A model generated the notes under the pieces. That model had not been told where the DNA came from and did not search any database. It was given only the letters and a program-made list of their open reading frames with translations. DNA of 64,000 nt from Actinotalea fermentans ATCC 43279 = JCM 9966 = DSM 3133 (GTDB taxonomy: Bacteria; Actinomycetota; Actinomycetes; Actinomycetales; Cellulomonadaceae). Below, piece by piece: positions 24,781 through 32,979 of the stretch (the stretch's first letter is position 1; every line of letters starts with the position of its first letter). The position numbers and the translations under genes are program-made. The DNA lies in NCBI GenBank assembly GCA_000767215.1, contig AXCX01000001.1:56717-120716 (forward strand). The letters run 5' to 3'.

Positions 24781-26799
24781 TCAGCGTGGCACGGGCAGTG
24801 GTGTCGCGGCGACGACGTCGCCCGTGGGCCCCGGCGAGGGCGCGGCATCGGGCGTGGTCACCGGTGGCGCGGACAGCTGGTCCCGGCCGTCGGCCCCGAG
24901 TCGCCAGGGCACGCTGGTCGCCATCACACCCGGCAGGAAGAGCAGCCGCGCCTTGAGCCGCAGCGCCGTCTGGTTGTGGAGCAGGTGCTCCCACCAGCGG
25001 TCGAGCACGAACTCGGGGACGTACACAGCCACCACGTCGCGCGGCCCCTGGCGCCGGAGGTCGGAGACGAAGTCGACCGCCGGCCGGATGACGTCGCGAT
25101 AGGGGGACGCCACGACCGTGAGCGGCACCGGCACGCCTCGGCGTTCCCACTCGTCAGCGAGGCGCTCGGTGTCGTCGCGGTCGGTGCTCACCGTGAGTGC
25201 GACGAGCGTCGACGGCCGGGTGGCGCGCGCGTACGCGAGGGCCCGGAGGGTCGGCGCGTTGAGGCGGGACACCAGCACGACGGCGTGGACCCGGCTCGGC
25301 AACGTGACCCCGCCGATGCTCGGCGCCAGCGAGTCGTCCACCCGCGCGTAGTGCCGGTGGACGCCGAGCATCGCCACGAAGAGCAAGGGCATCGCGATGA
25401 CGACGATCCAGGCGCCGTGCGCGAACTTCGAGACGAGGACCACGACGAGGACGACCGACGTCAGGCAGGCGCCGACGGTGTTGATGATCCGGGCCCGGTG
25501 GATGCGGTGGCGTGCCGAGGGCTCAGCCCGCCGGAGCTCTGCGGTCCAGTGCTTGACCATCCCGGCCTGGCTCAGCGTGAACGAGACGAACACACCGACG
25601 ATGTACAGCTGGATCAGCCGGGTCGGGTTCGCCTGGAACGCCACCAGGAGCAGGCCTGCGGCAAGGGCGAGGACGAGGATCCCGTTGCTGAAGACGAGAC
25701 GGTCCCCGCGGCGCGCGAGCTGCCGGGGAAGGAACTCGTCGTGCCCGAGGATCGAGGCGAGGATCGGGAACCCGTTGAACGCGGTGTTGGCCGCGAGCAC
25801 GAGCACGGCGGTGGTGAACGTCTGGACGAGGTAGAAGCCGATGCTGCCGGCACCGAAGACCGCGCCGGCGATCTGGGCGATGACCGTCCGCTGGTGGTAG
25901 CCGTCCGGGGCACCGACCAGGTGCTCGAGGTCCCCGGCCACGTGGACGCCTGAGGCGAGCGCGAGCACCGTGAGACCGGCGAACATCGTGACGGTCAGCA
26001 GGCCCATGACGGCCAGCGTCGTCGCGGCGTTCCGGCTCTTCGGCGAGCGGAAGCTCGGGACACCGTTGCTGACTGCCTCCACCCCGGTGAGCGCCGTGCA
26101 GCCCGAGGCGAACGCTCGCAGGATCACGGCGACGAGGGCCAGTCCGCCGAGTGCCTGCCCTGCCGCCGGCTCCACCGCGAGGGCTGCGGACTCGGCCGTA
26201 GGCGTGTCACCCACGAGAACGCGCGCGAGGCCCACCGCGATCATGAGGAAGACGACGAGCACGAACCCGTACGTCGGCACGGCGAACGCCCGGCCGGACT
26301 CCCGCACGCCGCGCAGGTTCGCCAGGGTCAGGAGGGTCACCATGCCGAGCGACAGTGGCACCGCGGCAGGTGCGAGCGACGGCAGTGCCGAGACGAGGTT
26401 CGAGACGCCGGCGGCCACGGAGACCGCGACGGTGAGGACGTAGTCGACGAGCAGCGCCGATGCGGCGACGAGTGCGGCGTTCTGCCCGAGGTTCGCACGG
26501 CTCACGGCGTACGCCCCGCCGCCCCCGGGGTACGCGTGGCACGTCTGCCGGTACGAGGCCACGACGACGACCAGCAGCACGATCACCGCGCCCGCGATCC
26601 AGGGCGTGAGGTGCAGGAGCGCGAGGCCTCCGACGGACAGGACGAGAAGGATCTCCTCGGTGGCATACGCGTTCGACGAGAGAGGGTCCGAGCAGAACAC
26701 GGGGAGCCCCAGGCGCTTCGGCAGCAGTGTCTCGCCCATCCGCGACGAGCTCAGCGGCCGCCCGACGAGCAGCCGCTTGGGAAGGTTCGATGTGGACAC
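24781..26799 (-). CDS. KimA-like APC-superfamily potassium permease
   Basis: A 672-aa protein from GTG at 26799 (STSNLPKRLLVGRPL). GLPVFCSDPLSSNAYATEE is the N-terminal signature of the KimA/YdaO group of the APC superfamily. About 12 transmembrane helices follow (to about residue 450), then a soluble C-terminal domain (VHAVVLVSRLNAPTLRALAY) with a USP-like fold. Bacillus KimA is a high-affinity K+/H+ symporter; K+ transport here is inferred from that and from the TrkH/KdpDE neighbours. An upstream ATG at 26931 would include a basic low-quality extension containing the phased TGACGCG repeats, so the GTG is preferred. Confidence 0.78.
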   Translation of the reverse strand: MSTSNLPKRLLVGRPLSSSRMGETLLPKRLGLPVFCSDPLSSNAYATEEILLVLSVGGLALLHLTPWIAGAVIVLLVVVVASYRQTCHAYPGGGGAYAVSRANLGQNAALVAASALLVDYVLTVAVSVAAGVSNLVSALPSLAPAAVPLSLGMVTLLTLANLRGVRESGRAFAVPTYGFVLVVFLMIAVGLARVLVGDTPTAESAALAVEPAAGQALGGLALVAVILRAFASGCTALTGVEAVSNGVPSFRSPKSRNAATTLAVMGLLTVTMFAGLTVLALASGVHVAGDLEHLVGAPDGYHQRTVIAQIAGAVFGAGSIGFYLVQTFTTAVLVLAANTAFNGFPILASILGHDEFLPRQLARRGDRLVFSNGILVLALAAGLLLVAFQANPTRLIQLYIVGVFVSFTLSQAGMVKHWTAELRRAEPSARHRIHRARIINTVGACLTSVVLVVVLVSKFAHGAWIVVIAMPLLFVAMLGVHRHYARVDDSLAPSIGGVTLPSRVHAVVLVSRLNAPTLRALAYARATRPSTLVALTVSTDRDDTERLADEWERRGVPVPLTVVASPYRDVIRPAVDFVSDLRRQGPRDVVAVYVPEFVLDRWWEHLLHNQTALRLKARLLFLPGVMATSVPWRLGADGRDQLSAPPVTTPDAAPSPGPTGDVVAATPLPVPR

Positions 26800-26840
26800 G
26801 AGACGAGCGCACACCGTGCGGATGGCTCGGGCCTCGGGTC

Positions 26841-26880
26841 TTGACGCGATCCTGACGCGCCGTGCCGCCCTCTTGACGCG
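26841..26880 (-). promoter_or_regulatory. Phased direct repeats upstream of the KimA-like gene, probable response-regulator sites
   Basis: On the plus strand TTGACGCG begins at 26841, CTGACGCG at 26852 and TTGACGCG at 26873: spacings of 11 and 21 bp, one and two helical turns. They are 42-81 bp upstream of the GTG at 26799. OmpR-family regulators bind such repeats, and a KdpE-like regulator is two genes downstream. Binding is inferred. Confidence 0.5.
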
Positions 26881-26961
26881 GTTCCCCCGGCCGCGCTCGC
26901 AGGATCCTCCCGCATCGCACACACGATTCACCCACCCGTCCCGGCTGGTCGCCCGAACCGG

Positions 26962-27840
26962 ATGTCACACTCGAAGAGTCCCCTCCGCCCAGAGTCAGGC
27001 CGCATCCGCGTGACCCTTGCCGACGTGCGGGCCTCCGCGCTCGTGCTCCCCACCGCTGCCTCCACTGCCACCGCGGCGTCGGAGGACCTCTCTGACGTCG
27101 CTCCTGGTGCGCGGTCGAGCGCCCGGGACAACCGCGTGCCGGAGTGGGTGGCGACCGGCGTCGTGATCGCCACCCTGGTGGCCGTGAACGTGGTGCAGCA
27201 CCTGGTCTGGCAGGCCTGGTGGCTGGGGCCTGTGGTCGCCGGTGCCCTCCTCGCCTTCGCGCGGTGGAACGGGCTGACCTGGCACGAGCTGGGCCTGCAC
27301 CGGCGTCGGCACCGGTCCGGGATGCGGTGGGGTCTCGGCGTGATCGGGGTGGTGGCGGTCGTCTACCTGATCGGCGTGCTGCTGCCGGTGAGCCGGACCG
27401 CGTTCCTCGACGCCCGCTATCACCTCGGCGTCGGGAGCGCGCTCTTCGCCGCGTTCGTGACCATCCCGGTGACGACCATCCTGGTCGAGGAGGTCGCGTT
27501 CCGCTCCGTGCTCTGGGCGGTCCTCTCCCGGCACGCCACCACGTGGCGGGTGCTCCTGGCGTCGTCCGCCCTGTTCGGGCTCTGGCACATCCTTCCGTCA
27601 CGGAACATCACGACCGCCAACCACGGGATCGGCGACGTCGTGAGCGGCCTCGGCCTGGCCGGCGCAGGAGCGACCGTGCTGGTCATCGGGGCGATCGTGC
27701 TGTTCACCGCGATCGGCGGGGCGGTGGCCGGCGAGCTGCGCCGCCGCAGCGGCAGCGTCCTGGCCAGCGCCGGCATGCACTGGGCCACCAACAGCCTCGG
27801 CGTGCTGTTCGGGATCCTCGCCTGGCGGATCGTGGCCTGA
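26962..27840 (+). CDS. CPBP-family intramembrane metalloprotease (CAAX-type)
   Basis: A 292-aa membrane protein, divergent from the potassium module. Motifs of the CPBP/Abi family are in order: EEVAFRSVLWAVL near residue 178 (EExxxR), FGLWHIL near 214 (FxxxH), and HWATNSLG near 275 (HxxxN). About seven hydrophobic segments start near residue 64. The first 60 residues are polar and may reflect a start upstream of the true one; a GTG at 27013 is an alternative. Bacterial members cleave membrane substrates or confer bacteriocin self-immunity; the substrate is unknown. Confidence 0.82.
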   Translation: MSHSKSPLRPESGRIRVTLADVRASALVLPTAASTATAASEDLSDVAPGARSSARDNRVPEWVATGVVIATLVAVNVVQHLVWQAWWLGPVVAGALLAFARWNGLTWHELGLHRRRHRSGMRWGLGVIGVVAVVYLIGVLLPVSRTAFLDARYHLGVGSALFAAFVTIPVTTILVEEVAFRSVLWAVLSRHATTWRVLLASSALFGLWHILPSRNITTANHGIGDVVSGLGLAGAGATVLVIGAIVLFTAIGGAVAGELRRRSGSVLASAGMHWATNSLGVLFGILAWRIVA

Positions 27841-27845
27841 GCCGC

Positions 27846-29138
27846 TCACTGCTGGAACCACTCACCGCACGTGGCGGGGTCTTCGGTGAGGACCATCCCG
27901 TACTCGGCCCACGGAGTCCCCGGGGCGAGCTCCGCGGCGGTCCTGTCGTACGTCGCGCCCTCGAGATTCGCCGTGGCGAGGCCGATCGTCCCGGAGAGGT
28001 TCGCTCCCTCGAAGTGTGCGCCGTGGAGGTCGGCGCCTGTGACGTCCGCGCCGCTGAGCTCAGCCTGGCGGAAGTCGGAGCCGGCGAGGTGGGCGTGACG
28101 CAGGCTCGCACCGACGAAGGTCGCTGCGCAGAAGGACGTGAAGGTGCCGGATCCGCCACGGGCGTCGGCGAAGGAGAGGTCGGAGCGGTCGAACTTGGCT
28201 GAGTCGAAGGTGCCCTGGGCGATCTCCGCGCCCCTCAGGTCGACGTCCATGAGCCGGGCGCGCTGGGTGATCCGGTACGAGGTGATCGCCGAGATCGCGC
28301 CCAGGGCGTGCTGCACGTCGGCACGGTCGTGTCGAAGCGACGGTGTGGAGGTCGAGGGCGTCCACGTCCCGTCGAGCGGCGCCTGGCTCGCGATGTGATC
28401 GGTGAGCATGACGATCGCTGCGCGGCTCGTCAGCGGGTAGTTGCTGAGGTCTTCGCCGTTCAGCTGGGCTCTCGCTCCCTGCTCTCCCATGCGCTGGACA
28501 GCGACGACGCCTGCCGAGCGTTCGTTCACCGTGGCGCCCGCCAGGAGGGTGACCGCCGTGTTGTACGCCTGTGCGTTGAGCTGCTGCCCGGCGATCCAGA
28601 GCTGCCGTTCCGTCGCGCGTTGCTGCTGCTCGGTCGCGCGTTGCTGCTGTTCGGTCGCCCTCTGCTGCTCCAGTGAGTCGGCACGGGTACCCGCGAGCTG
28701 GTTCCAGGCCAGGACTGCGGCGAGGAGCGCCGTGGCGATCGTCGTCCCACTCACCAGGCTGGTGCGGGCGTCGTTCTGGAGCTTCGCGCGCTCGAGCGCG
28801 GTCGCTCCTGCCACACGTGGCACGAGCGCCTTCGGCCACACCACGAGCGCACCCAGGACGAGCCCGATGAGCCCGAGGACCATCAGCGACCACGATGCCC
28901 ACGCGGGCCACTGGAAGGCCCCGACGAGCGAGAGCACGGCGGGCACGACGAGGATCACGACAAGGACGACCAGGGCGCCGGCTACCAGCCGGGGTGGCGC
29001 GGCGGCTCTCGGCGTGGGGTGCGGGGGAGAGAGCTCAGGGAGGCCCGTCGGGCCGTGACGTGCGGCCGCTCGCGGGATGTGGACCCTCGGGTTCGACGGG
29101 CGGTCCAGGTGGTTGAGCCGGTGCGCAGTCGTGCTCAT
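27846..29138 (-). CDS. Pentapeptide-repeat membrane protein with coiled coil
   Basis: A 430-aa protein. Two N-terminal transmembrane helices lie at about 50-72 and 78-98. A glutamine-rich coiled coil near 155-180 has ATEQQQR-type heptads, encoded by three 21-bp tandem repeats. A helical region (AYNTAVTLLAGATVNERSAG) leads to pentapeptide repeats from about 290 to 405 (ADLHGAHFEGANLSG and similar A(D/N)LxX units). The architecture is shared with membrane-tethered pentapeptide proteins of actinobacteria; their function is not known. It is convergent with the CPBP gene; the stops are 6 bp apart. Confidence 0.8.
   Translation of the reverse strand: MSTTAHRLNHLDRPSNPRVHIPRAAARHGPTGLPELSPPHPTPRAAAPPRLVAGALVVLVVILVVPAVLSLVGAFQWPAWASWSLMVLGLIGLVLGALVVWPKALVPRVAGATALERAKLQNDARTSLVSGTTIATALLAAVLAWNQLAGTRADSLEQQRATEQQQRATEQQQRATERQLWIAGQQLNAQAYNTAVTLLAGATVNERSAGVVAVQRMGEQGARAQLNGEDLSNYPLTSRAAIVMLTDHIASQAPLDGTWTPSTSTPSLRHDRADVQHALGAISAITSYRITQRARLMDVDLRGAEIAQGTFDSAKFDRSDLSFADARGGSGTFTSFCAATFVGASLRHAHLAGSDFRQAELSGADVTGADLHGAHFEGANLSGTIGLATANLEGATYDRTAAELAPGTPWAEYGMVLTEDPATCGEWFQQ
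28608..28670. repeat. Three 21-bp tandem repeats coding a Gln-rich coiled coil
   Basis: Units at 28608-28628, 28629-28649 and 28650-28670 each encode one heptad of the ATEQQQR type in the minus-strand pentapeptide-repeat gene. The first two units are nearly identical, so copy number could vary by slippage while keeping frame. Confidence 0.75.
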
Positions 29139-29300
29139 GCGGGCCCCCTAGGAGGCACTCGACCCGGCAGCTGTCGGACGCTTCGAGGCCTCTCCCACTC
29201 ACCGGCCTAGTCATGTGGCCGAGCGCCCGCAAGGGACCAACGGCCCAGGACCGTGGCGCGGCCTGCCAGCCGGCGCACCGGCGCCGATATCCTCGCGGGG

Positions 29301-29585
29301 ATGAGCAGCCGGCAGCCCGGGGTCCACCACCTCGACGGGGGAGACCTCGGGTGCGCGCGCCTGCTCGTCATGCTGCGGGACCTGGTCGCGACGCTTCCCG
29401 ACGGCGACGTCGTGCACCTGTCGACGACGGACCCGGTCGCCCCGATCGACCTACCCGTGTGGTGCCGCATGACGGGCCACGCCTACCTCGGTCCGGTGCC
29501 CGGTCGTCCCGCGCCGACGTACGCCGTCCGCGTCACCTCGGCGCCCGTCCCGACGGACCCGGAGCACCCCTGGAAGGTCGCCTGA
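29301..29585 (+). CDS. TusA/SirA-like sulfur carrier family protein
   Basis: A 94-aa protein from ATG at 29301. DGGDLGCARLLVMLRDLVA matches the TusA pattern of a cysteine at the start of the first helix, but with Ala-Arg where CPxP has a proline. VVHLSTTDPVAPIDLPVWCRMTGHAYLG fits strand 2 (atDp), the dIp helix and the GH turn. TusA proteins relay persulfide sulfur to tRNA thiolation or other pathways. The altered CPxP makes the exact role uncertain. It stands alone, convergent with the RNA methyltransferase gene, 6 bp away. Confidence 0.65.
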   Translation: MSSRQPGVHHLDGGDLGCARLLVMLRDLVATLPDGDVVHLSTTDPVAPIDLPVWCRMTGHAYLGPVPGRPAPTYAVRVTSAPVPTDPEHPWKVA

Positions 29586-29591
29586 CGGCGG

Positions 29592-30410
29592 CTACCGTTG
29601 CGATGTCCGGCCGCGCTGACGCGCCGCCTCGTACAGCCCGATGCCGGCGGCGACGGCGGCGTTGAGCGAGCTGGCGACGCCGCCGATCGGGATGCGCGCC
29701 ACGACGTCGCACGCCTCGCGCCAGCCCGCGCTCATCCCTCGGGTCTCGTTCCCGATCACGAGCAGGGTCGGGCCCGTCAGGTCGACGTCGGCGAGGTCCA
29801 CGTCGCCGTCCTCGTCGGTGCCGACGACCGCGACGGACGGGCCCGCCGTGCTGACGGCTCGGACCCAGGCCGTCACCTCGTGGTGTGACGGGGCCCGGAC
29901 CACGGGCAGGGCGAACAGCGAGCCCGTCGACGCGCGGACCGACGCCGGGTCGTACGGGTCGGCCCCGTGCCCGGTGACGAGCAGACCCGACCCACCGAAC
30001 GCGTCCAGCGACCGCATGATCGTGCCGATGTTCCCGGGCGTGGACGGCCGGTCGAAGGCGACCCCCAAGAACGACGGCGCGACGTCGACGCGGGCCAGGT
30101 CGTCGTCGGGGAGTGCCGCGACCGCGACGAGCTCGGGCGGGCCCTGCTCCTTCTCGCCCAGCGTCCGCATGAGGTCCGGTGCGACAGCCACGCGCTGGCC
30201 GCCGGCTCGCTCGAGCATGTCGGCCGCCCACCGGGAGAGCGATCGTTCGGCGTCGTAGAGAACGGCCCGGATCGGCCAGCCGACCTCCACGGCAACGGTG
30301 ATCGGCCGGACGCCCTGCACCAGGAACTCACCCGTGCGCCGGCGCTTGGCCGGGTTCCGCAGCAGCGCCTCCCACTGCTGGAACTGGGCGTTGCTGCGGG
30401 AGATGCGCAC
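29592..30410 (-). CDS. TrmH/SpoU-family RNA 2'-O-methyltransferase
   Basis: A 272-aa enzyme from GTG at 30410, with AGGAG seven bases upstream. The N-terminal substrate-binding domain (about 1-95) contains GEFLVQGVRPI. The SPOUT domain has FDRPSTPGNIGTIMRSLDAFG (motif 1, conserved Asn and Arg), LLVIGNETRGMS (motif 2, NExxG) and IPIGGVASSLNAAVAAGIGLYE (motif 3). These three motifs bind SAM in the trefoil knot. The substrate may be tRNA or 23S rRNA and cannot be told from sequence. The long upstream open frame is antisense to the P-type ATPase. Confidence 0.88.
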   Translation of the reverse strand: MRISRSNAQFQQWEALLRNPAKRRRTGEFLVQGVRPITVAVEVGWPIRAVLYDAERSLSRWAADMLERAGGQRVAVAPDLMRTLGEKEQGPPELVAVAALPDDDLARVDVAPSFLGVAFDRPSTPGNIGTIMRSLDAFGGSGLLVTGHGADPYDPASVRASTGSLFALPVVRAPSHHEVTAWVRAVSTAGPSVAVVGTDEDGDVDLADVDLTGPTLLVIGNETRGMSAGWREACDVVARIPIGGVASSLNAAVAAGIGLYEAARQRGRTSQR

Positions 30411-30569
30411 GTCGCTGCTCCTGCCCGTGTCCGCCGCCTGAACCAGCAGCCCAGTGTGCGGCATCGCACAGCAGGGCGCCCGACGAACAGTGCCAGGAGA
30501 CGTCGGGTGCGCGGGTGACATCGGCCCGACCAGCCGCCCGGCGTGCGTGTCGTGGCTAGCCTCGGAGGC

Positions 30570-32873
30570 ATGGGCACCCTGCGCCGCCATCAGGACCTGC
30601 TCGTCCTCGCCCTCGCCGTCGTCCTCCTCGGCGCCGGCGGTCTCGCGTGGGCACGTGGGGCCTCGTCGGTCGCGGACGGGTCGTGGTCGGCGGGTGCCGT
30701 CCTCGGACTGGTGTTCGCGCTGGCCGCGATGGGAGCCGCACTGCGCGAGCGGAGGCCCACCGTCGACGTGATCGCGGTGCTCGCCCTCGCCGGGGCGCTG
30801 TGGGTGGGGGAGCCGCTCGCAGGCGCGATCATCACGGCGATGCTCGCCACGGGACAGGTGCTCGAGGAGCGCGCCGCGGCGCGCGCCCGGCGCGAGCTGA
30901 GCCTGCTCACCGCGCGGGCTCCGCGGCGTGCCCGCCGGATCACCGCCGACGGCGTGCTCGAGGTTCCCGTCGAGGAGATCGGCCTCAACGAGCACCTGCT
31001 CGTGGCCACCGGGGAGGTCGTCCCGGTCGACGGTCGCCTGACCGGTCCCGCGACGTTCGACGAGTCGGCGCTCACCGGCGAACCGGCCCCCGTGGAGCGG
31101 CCCGGCGGTGACGACGTGCGCTCCGGCGTCGTGAACGTCGGCCCGCCCGTGGAGCTGGTGACGACGACGACGGCCGAGACGTCGACCTACGCCGCGCTCG
31201 TCCGCCTCGTCGCAGAGGCGCAGGCGACCTCCGCGCCCTTCGTGCGGGTCGCCGACCGCTGGGCCGTGGCCTTCGTGCCGCTCACCCTCGTGCTCGCCGG
31301 TGTCGCCTGGTGGCTCGCGGGCGATCCCGTGCGTGCGGTCGCGGTCCTGGTCGTCGCGACGCCGTGCCCGCTGCTCCTGGCCGCGCCGATCGCCATCGTC
31401 TCGGGCCTCTCGCGGTCGGCGCGGCTCGGCGTCGTGGTCAAGGGTGGCGCGGCGCTCGAGCGGCTGGCCGCCGGTCAGGTCGTGGTGTTCGACAAGACCG
31501 GCACGCTCACGCGCGGCCGGCCGGCCGTGACCGACGTCCTCGGTCGGGATGGCGCGGACACCGACGAGGCGCTGCGCCTGGCCGCGAGCGTGGACCAGGT
31601 GTCCGCGCACGTCCTCGCCGGGCCCATCGTGGAGGCGGCGCTGTCGCGCGGCCTGCGCCTCGACCTGCCCTCCGACGTCGAGGAGTCACCGGGCAGGGGT
31701 GTGCGGGGGAGCGCGGGCGGCGCGACCGTGCGCGTGGGGCGGCCCGAGTGGATCACGGGGTCCCGCGCCGACCGGTGGGCGCGGCAGGTCCGGCGACGCG
31801 CGGACCTCGACGGGTCGATGAGCGTGCTGGTCGAGGTCGACGGCGTGATCGTCGCCGCGATCCTGCTCCACGACCCGATCCGTCCGGACGCTCCACGCAT
31901 GGTTCGTGCGCTGCGCTCCGCGGGCATCCGGCGCGTGGTCCTGGCGACGGGCGACCGCGCGGACGTCGCCGACACGGTGGGCAGGATCGTCGGCGTCGAC
32001 ACCGTGCTCGCCGACTGCGACCCGTCGGACAAGCTCGCCGCCCTGGGGCGGGAGTCCCGGCACGGGCCGACGATCATGGTCGGGGACGGTATCAACGACG
32101 CGCCCGCCCTGGCGGCGGCGGACGTCGGGGTGGCGCTGGCGGCCCGCGGCGCGACGGCGTCGTCGGAGGCCGCGGACGTCGTGCTGACCGTGGACCGTGT
32201 CGACGCGCTGGCGGACGCGATCCTCGTGGCGCGCCGGTCACGGGGCATCGCGCTCCAGTCGGTGACCGTGGGCATGGGCCTGTCGATGCTGGCCATGGCG
32301 GCTGCGGCTGCGGGCTGGCTGACGCCGGCCGTGGGCGCCGCGCTCCAGGAGGTGATCGACCTGCTCGCGATCGCCATCGCGCTGCGCGCGGTGCTCCCGA
32401 CGCGACTGCACACGATCGACCTGCCGGAGGAGGACCGCCGTACGCTCGCCCTGCTGCGGACCGAGCACGACGGGCTGGCCCCGCTCGTCGAGCGGGTCGC
32501 CGCCGTCGCCGACCAGCTGTCCACGCAGGACCCGAGCCTCGCCGCGGCGCGCGAGCTCCTCGACGCGCTCGAGCGTGACCTGCTTCCCCACGAGCGCGCC
32601 GACGAGGAGCTGCTCGTCCCGCTCGTCGCCCGTGCGCTCCACAGCCACGAGGCCGTCGCCGCACTGAGCCGGACGCACGCCGAGATCGAGCACCAGGTGC
32701 ACCGCCTGCGGCGCCTGCTCGACTCCGTCTCGGCCGACCCTGGCGAGCCGATCACCGCCGACGACGTCGTCGACGTGCGGCGCCTGCTCTACGGCCTGTA
32801 CGCGGTCCTGAAGTTCCACAACGCCCAGGAGGACGAGGGCGCGTTCAGCCTGGCGCCCGTGCACGCGGCCTGA
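30570..32873 (+). CDS. P1B-type metal ATPase with C-terminal hemerythrin domain
   Basis: A 767-aa protein. The ATPase part has E1-E2 motif SALTGEPAPVERP near 175, membrane motif VVATPCPLLLAAP (TPCP, not CPC) near 270, phosphorylation site VFDKTGTLTRG near 305, and the hinge GDGINDAPALAAADVG near 510. There is no N-terminal metal-binding domain. After about residue 620 a hemerythrin-like HHE helix bundle follows: TEHDG, LLPHERADEELLVP, SRTHAEIEHQ and LKFHNAQEDE supply His/Glu ligands. Metal export is inferred; the TPC motif leaves the ion open. TAGCCT seven bases before the ATG suggests leaderless transcription; a GTG at 30543 is an alternative start. Confidence 0.85.
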   Translation: MGTLRRHQDLLVLALAVVLLGAGGLAWARGASSVADGSWSAGAVLGLVFALAAMGAALRERRPTVDVIAVLALAGALWVGEPLAGAIITAMLATGQVLEERAAARARRELSLLTARAPRRARRITADGVLEVPVEEIGLNEHLLVATGEVVPVDGRLTGPATFDESALTGEPAPVERPGGDDVRSGVVNVGPPVELVTTTTAETSTYAALVRLVAEAQATSAPFVRVADRWAVAFVPLTLVLAGVAWWLAGDPVRAVAVLVVATPCPLLLAAPIAIVSGLSRSARLGVVVKGGAALERLAAGQVVVFDKTGTLTRGRPAVTDVLGRDGADTDEALRLAASVDQVSAHVLAGPIVEAALSRGLRLDLPSDVEESPGRGVRGSAGGATVRVGRPEWITGSRADRWARQVRRRADLDGSMSVLVEVDGVIVAAILLHDPIRPDAPRMVRALRSAGIRRVVLATGDRADVADTVGRIVGVDTVLADCDPSDKLAALGRESRHGPTIMVGDGINDAPALAAADVGVALAARGATASSEAADVVLTVDRVDALADAILVARRSRGIALQSVTVGMGLSMLAMAAAAAGWLTPAVGAALQEVIDLLAIAIALRAVLPTRLHTIDLPEEDRRTLALLRTEHDGLAPLVERVAAVADQLSTQDPSLAAARELLDALERDLLPHERADEELLVPLVARALHSHEAVAALSRTHAEIEHQVHRLRRLLDSVSADPGEPITADDVVDVRRLLYGLYAVLKFHNAQEDEGAFSLAPVHAA

Positions 32874-32913
32874 GGCTGCCGGGACTCGTCAGGAGACCCC
32901 CGGCGGGCCCCGA

Positions 32914-32979
32914 TACACTCACCTCGGAGCGCCGGGAAGCCTGGTCGGCATCACGTTGCCGACCCCGAAGGGTGCCCCG
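32914..32979 (+). promoter_or_regulatory. Promoter and structured leader RNA of nhaA, candidate riboswitch
   Basis: A -10 box TACACT (32914-32919) predicts transcription from about 32925. From there CGGAGCGCC (32925-32933) can pair with GGTGCCCCG (32971-32979, reaching the first base of the GTG start) with one mismatch. Inside, GGTCGGCA (32943-32950) pairs perfectly with TGCCGACC (32957-32964). The junction holds GGGAAGCCT and CCGAAG. A compact RNA closing over the start codon suggests control of translation. Position fits the reported nhaA-I (Li+-responsive) leader class, but I cannot check the consensus. Confidence 0.6.
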
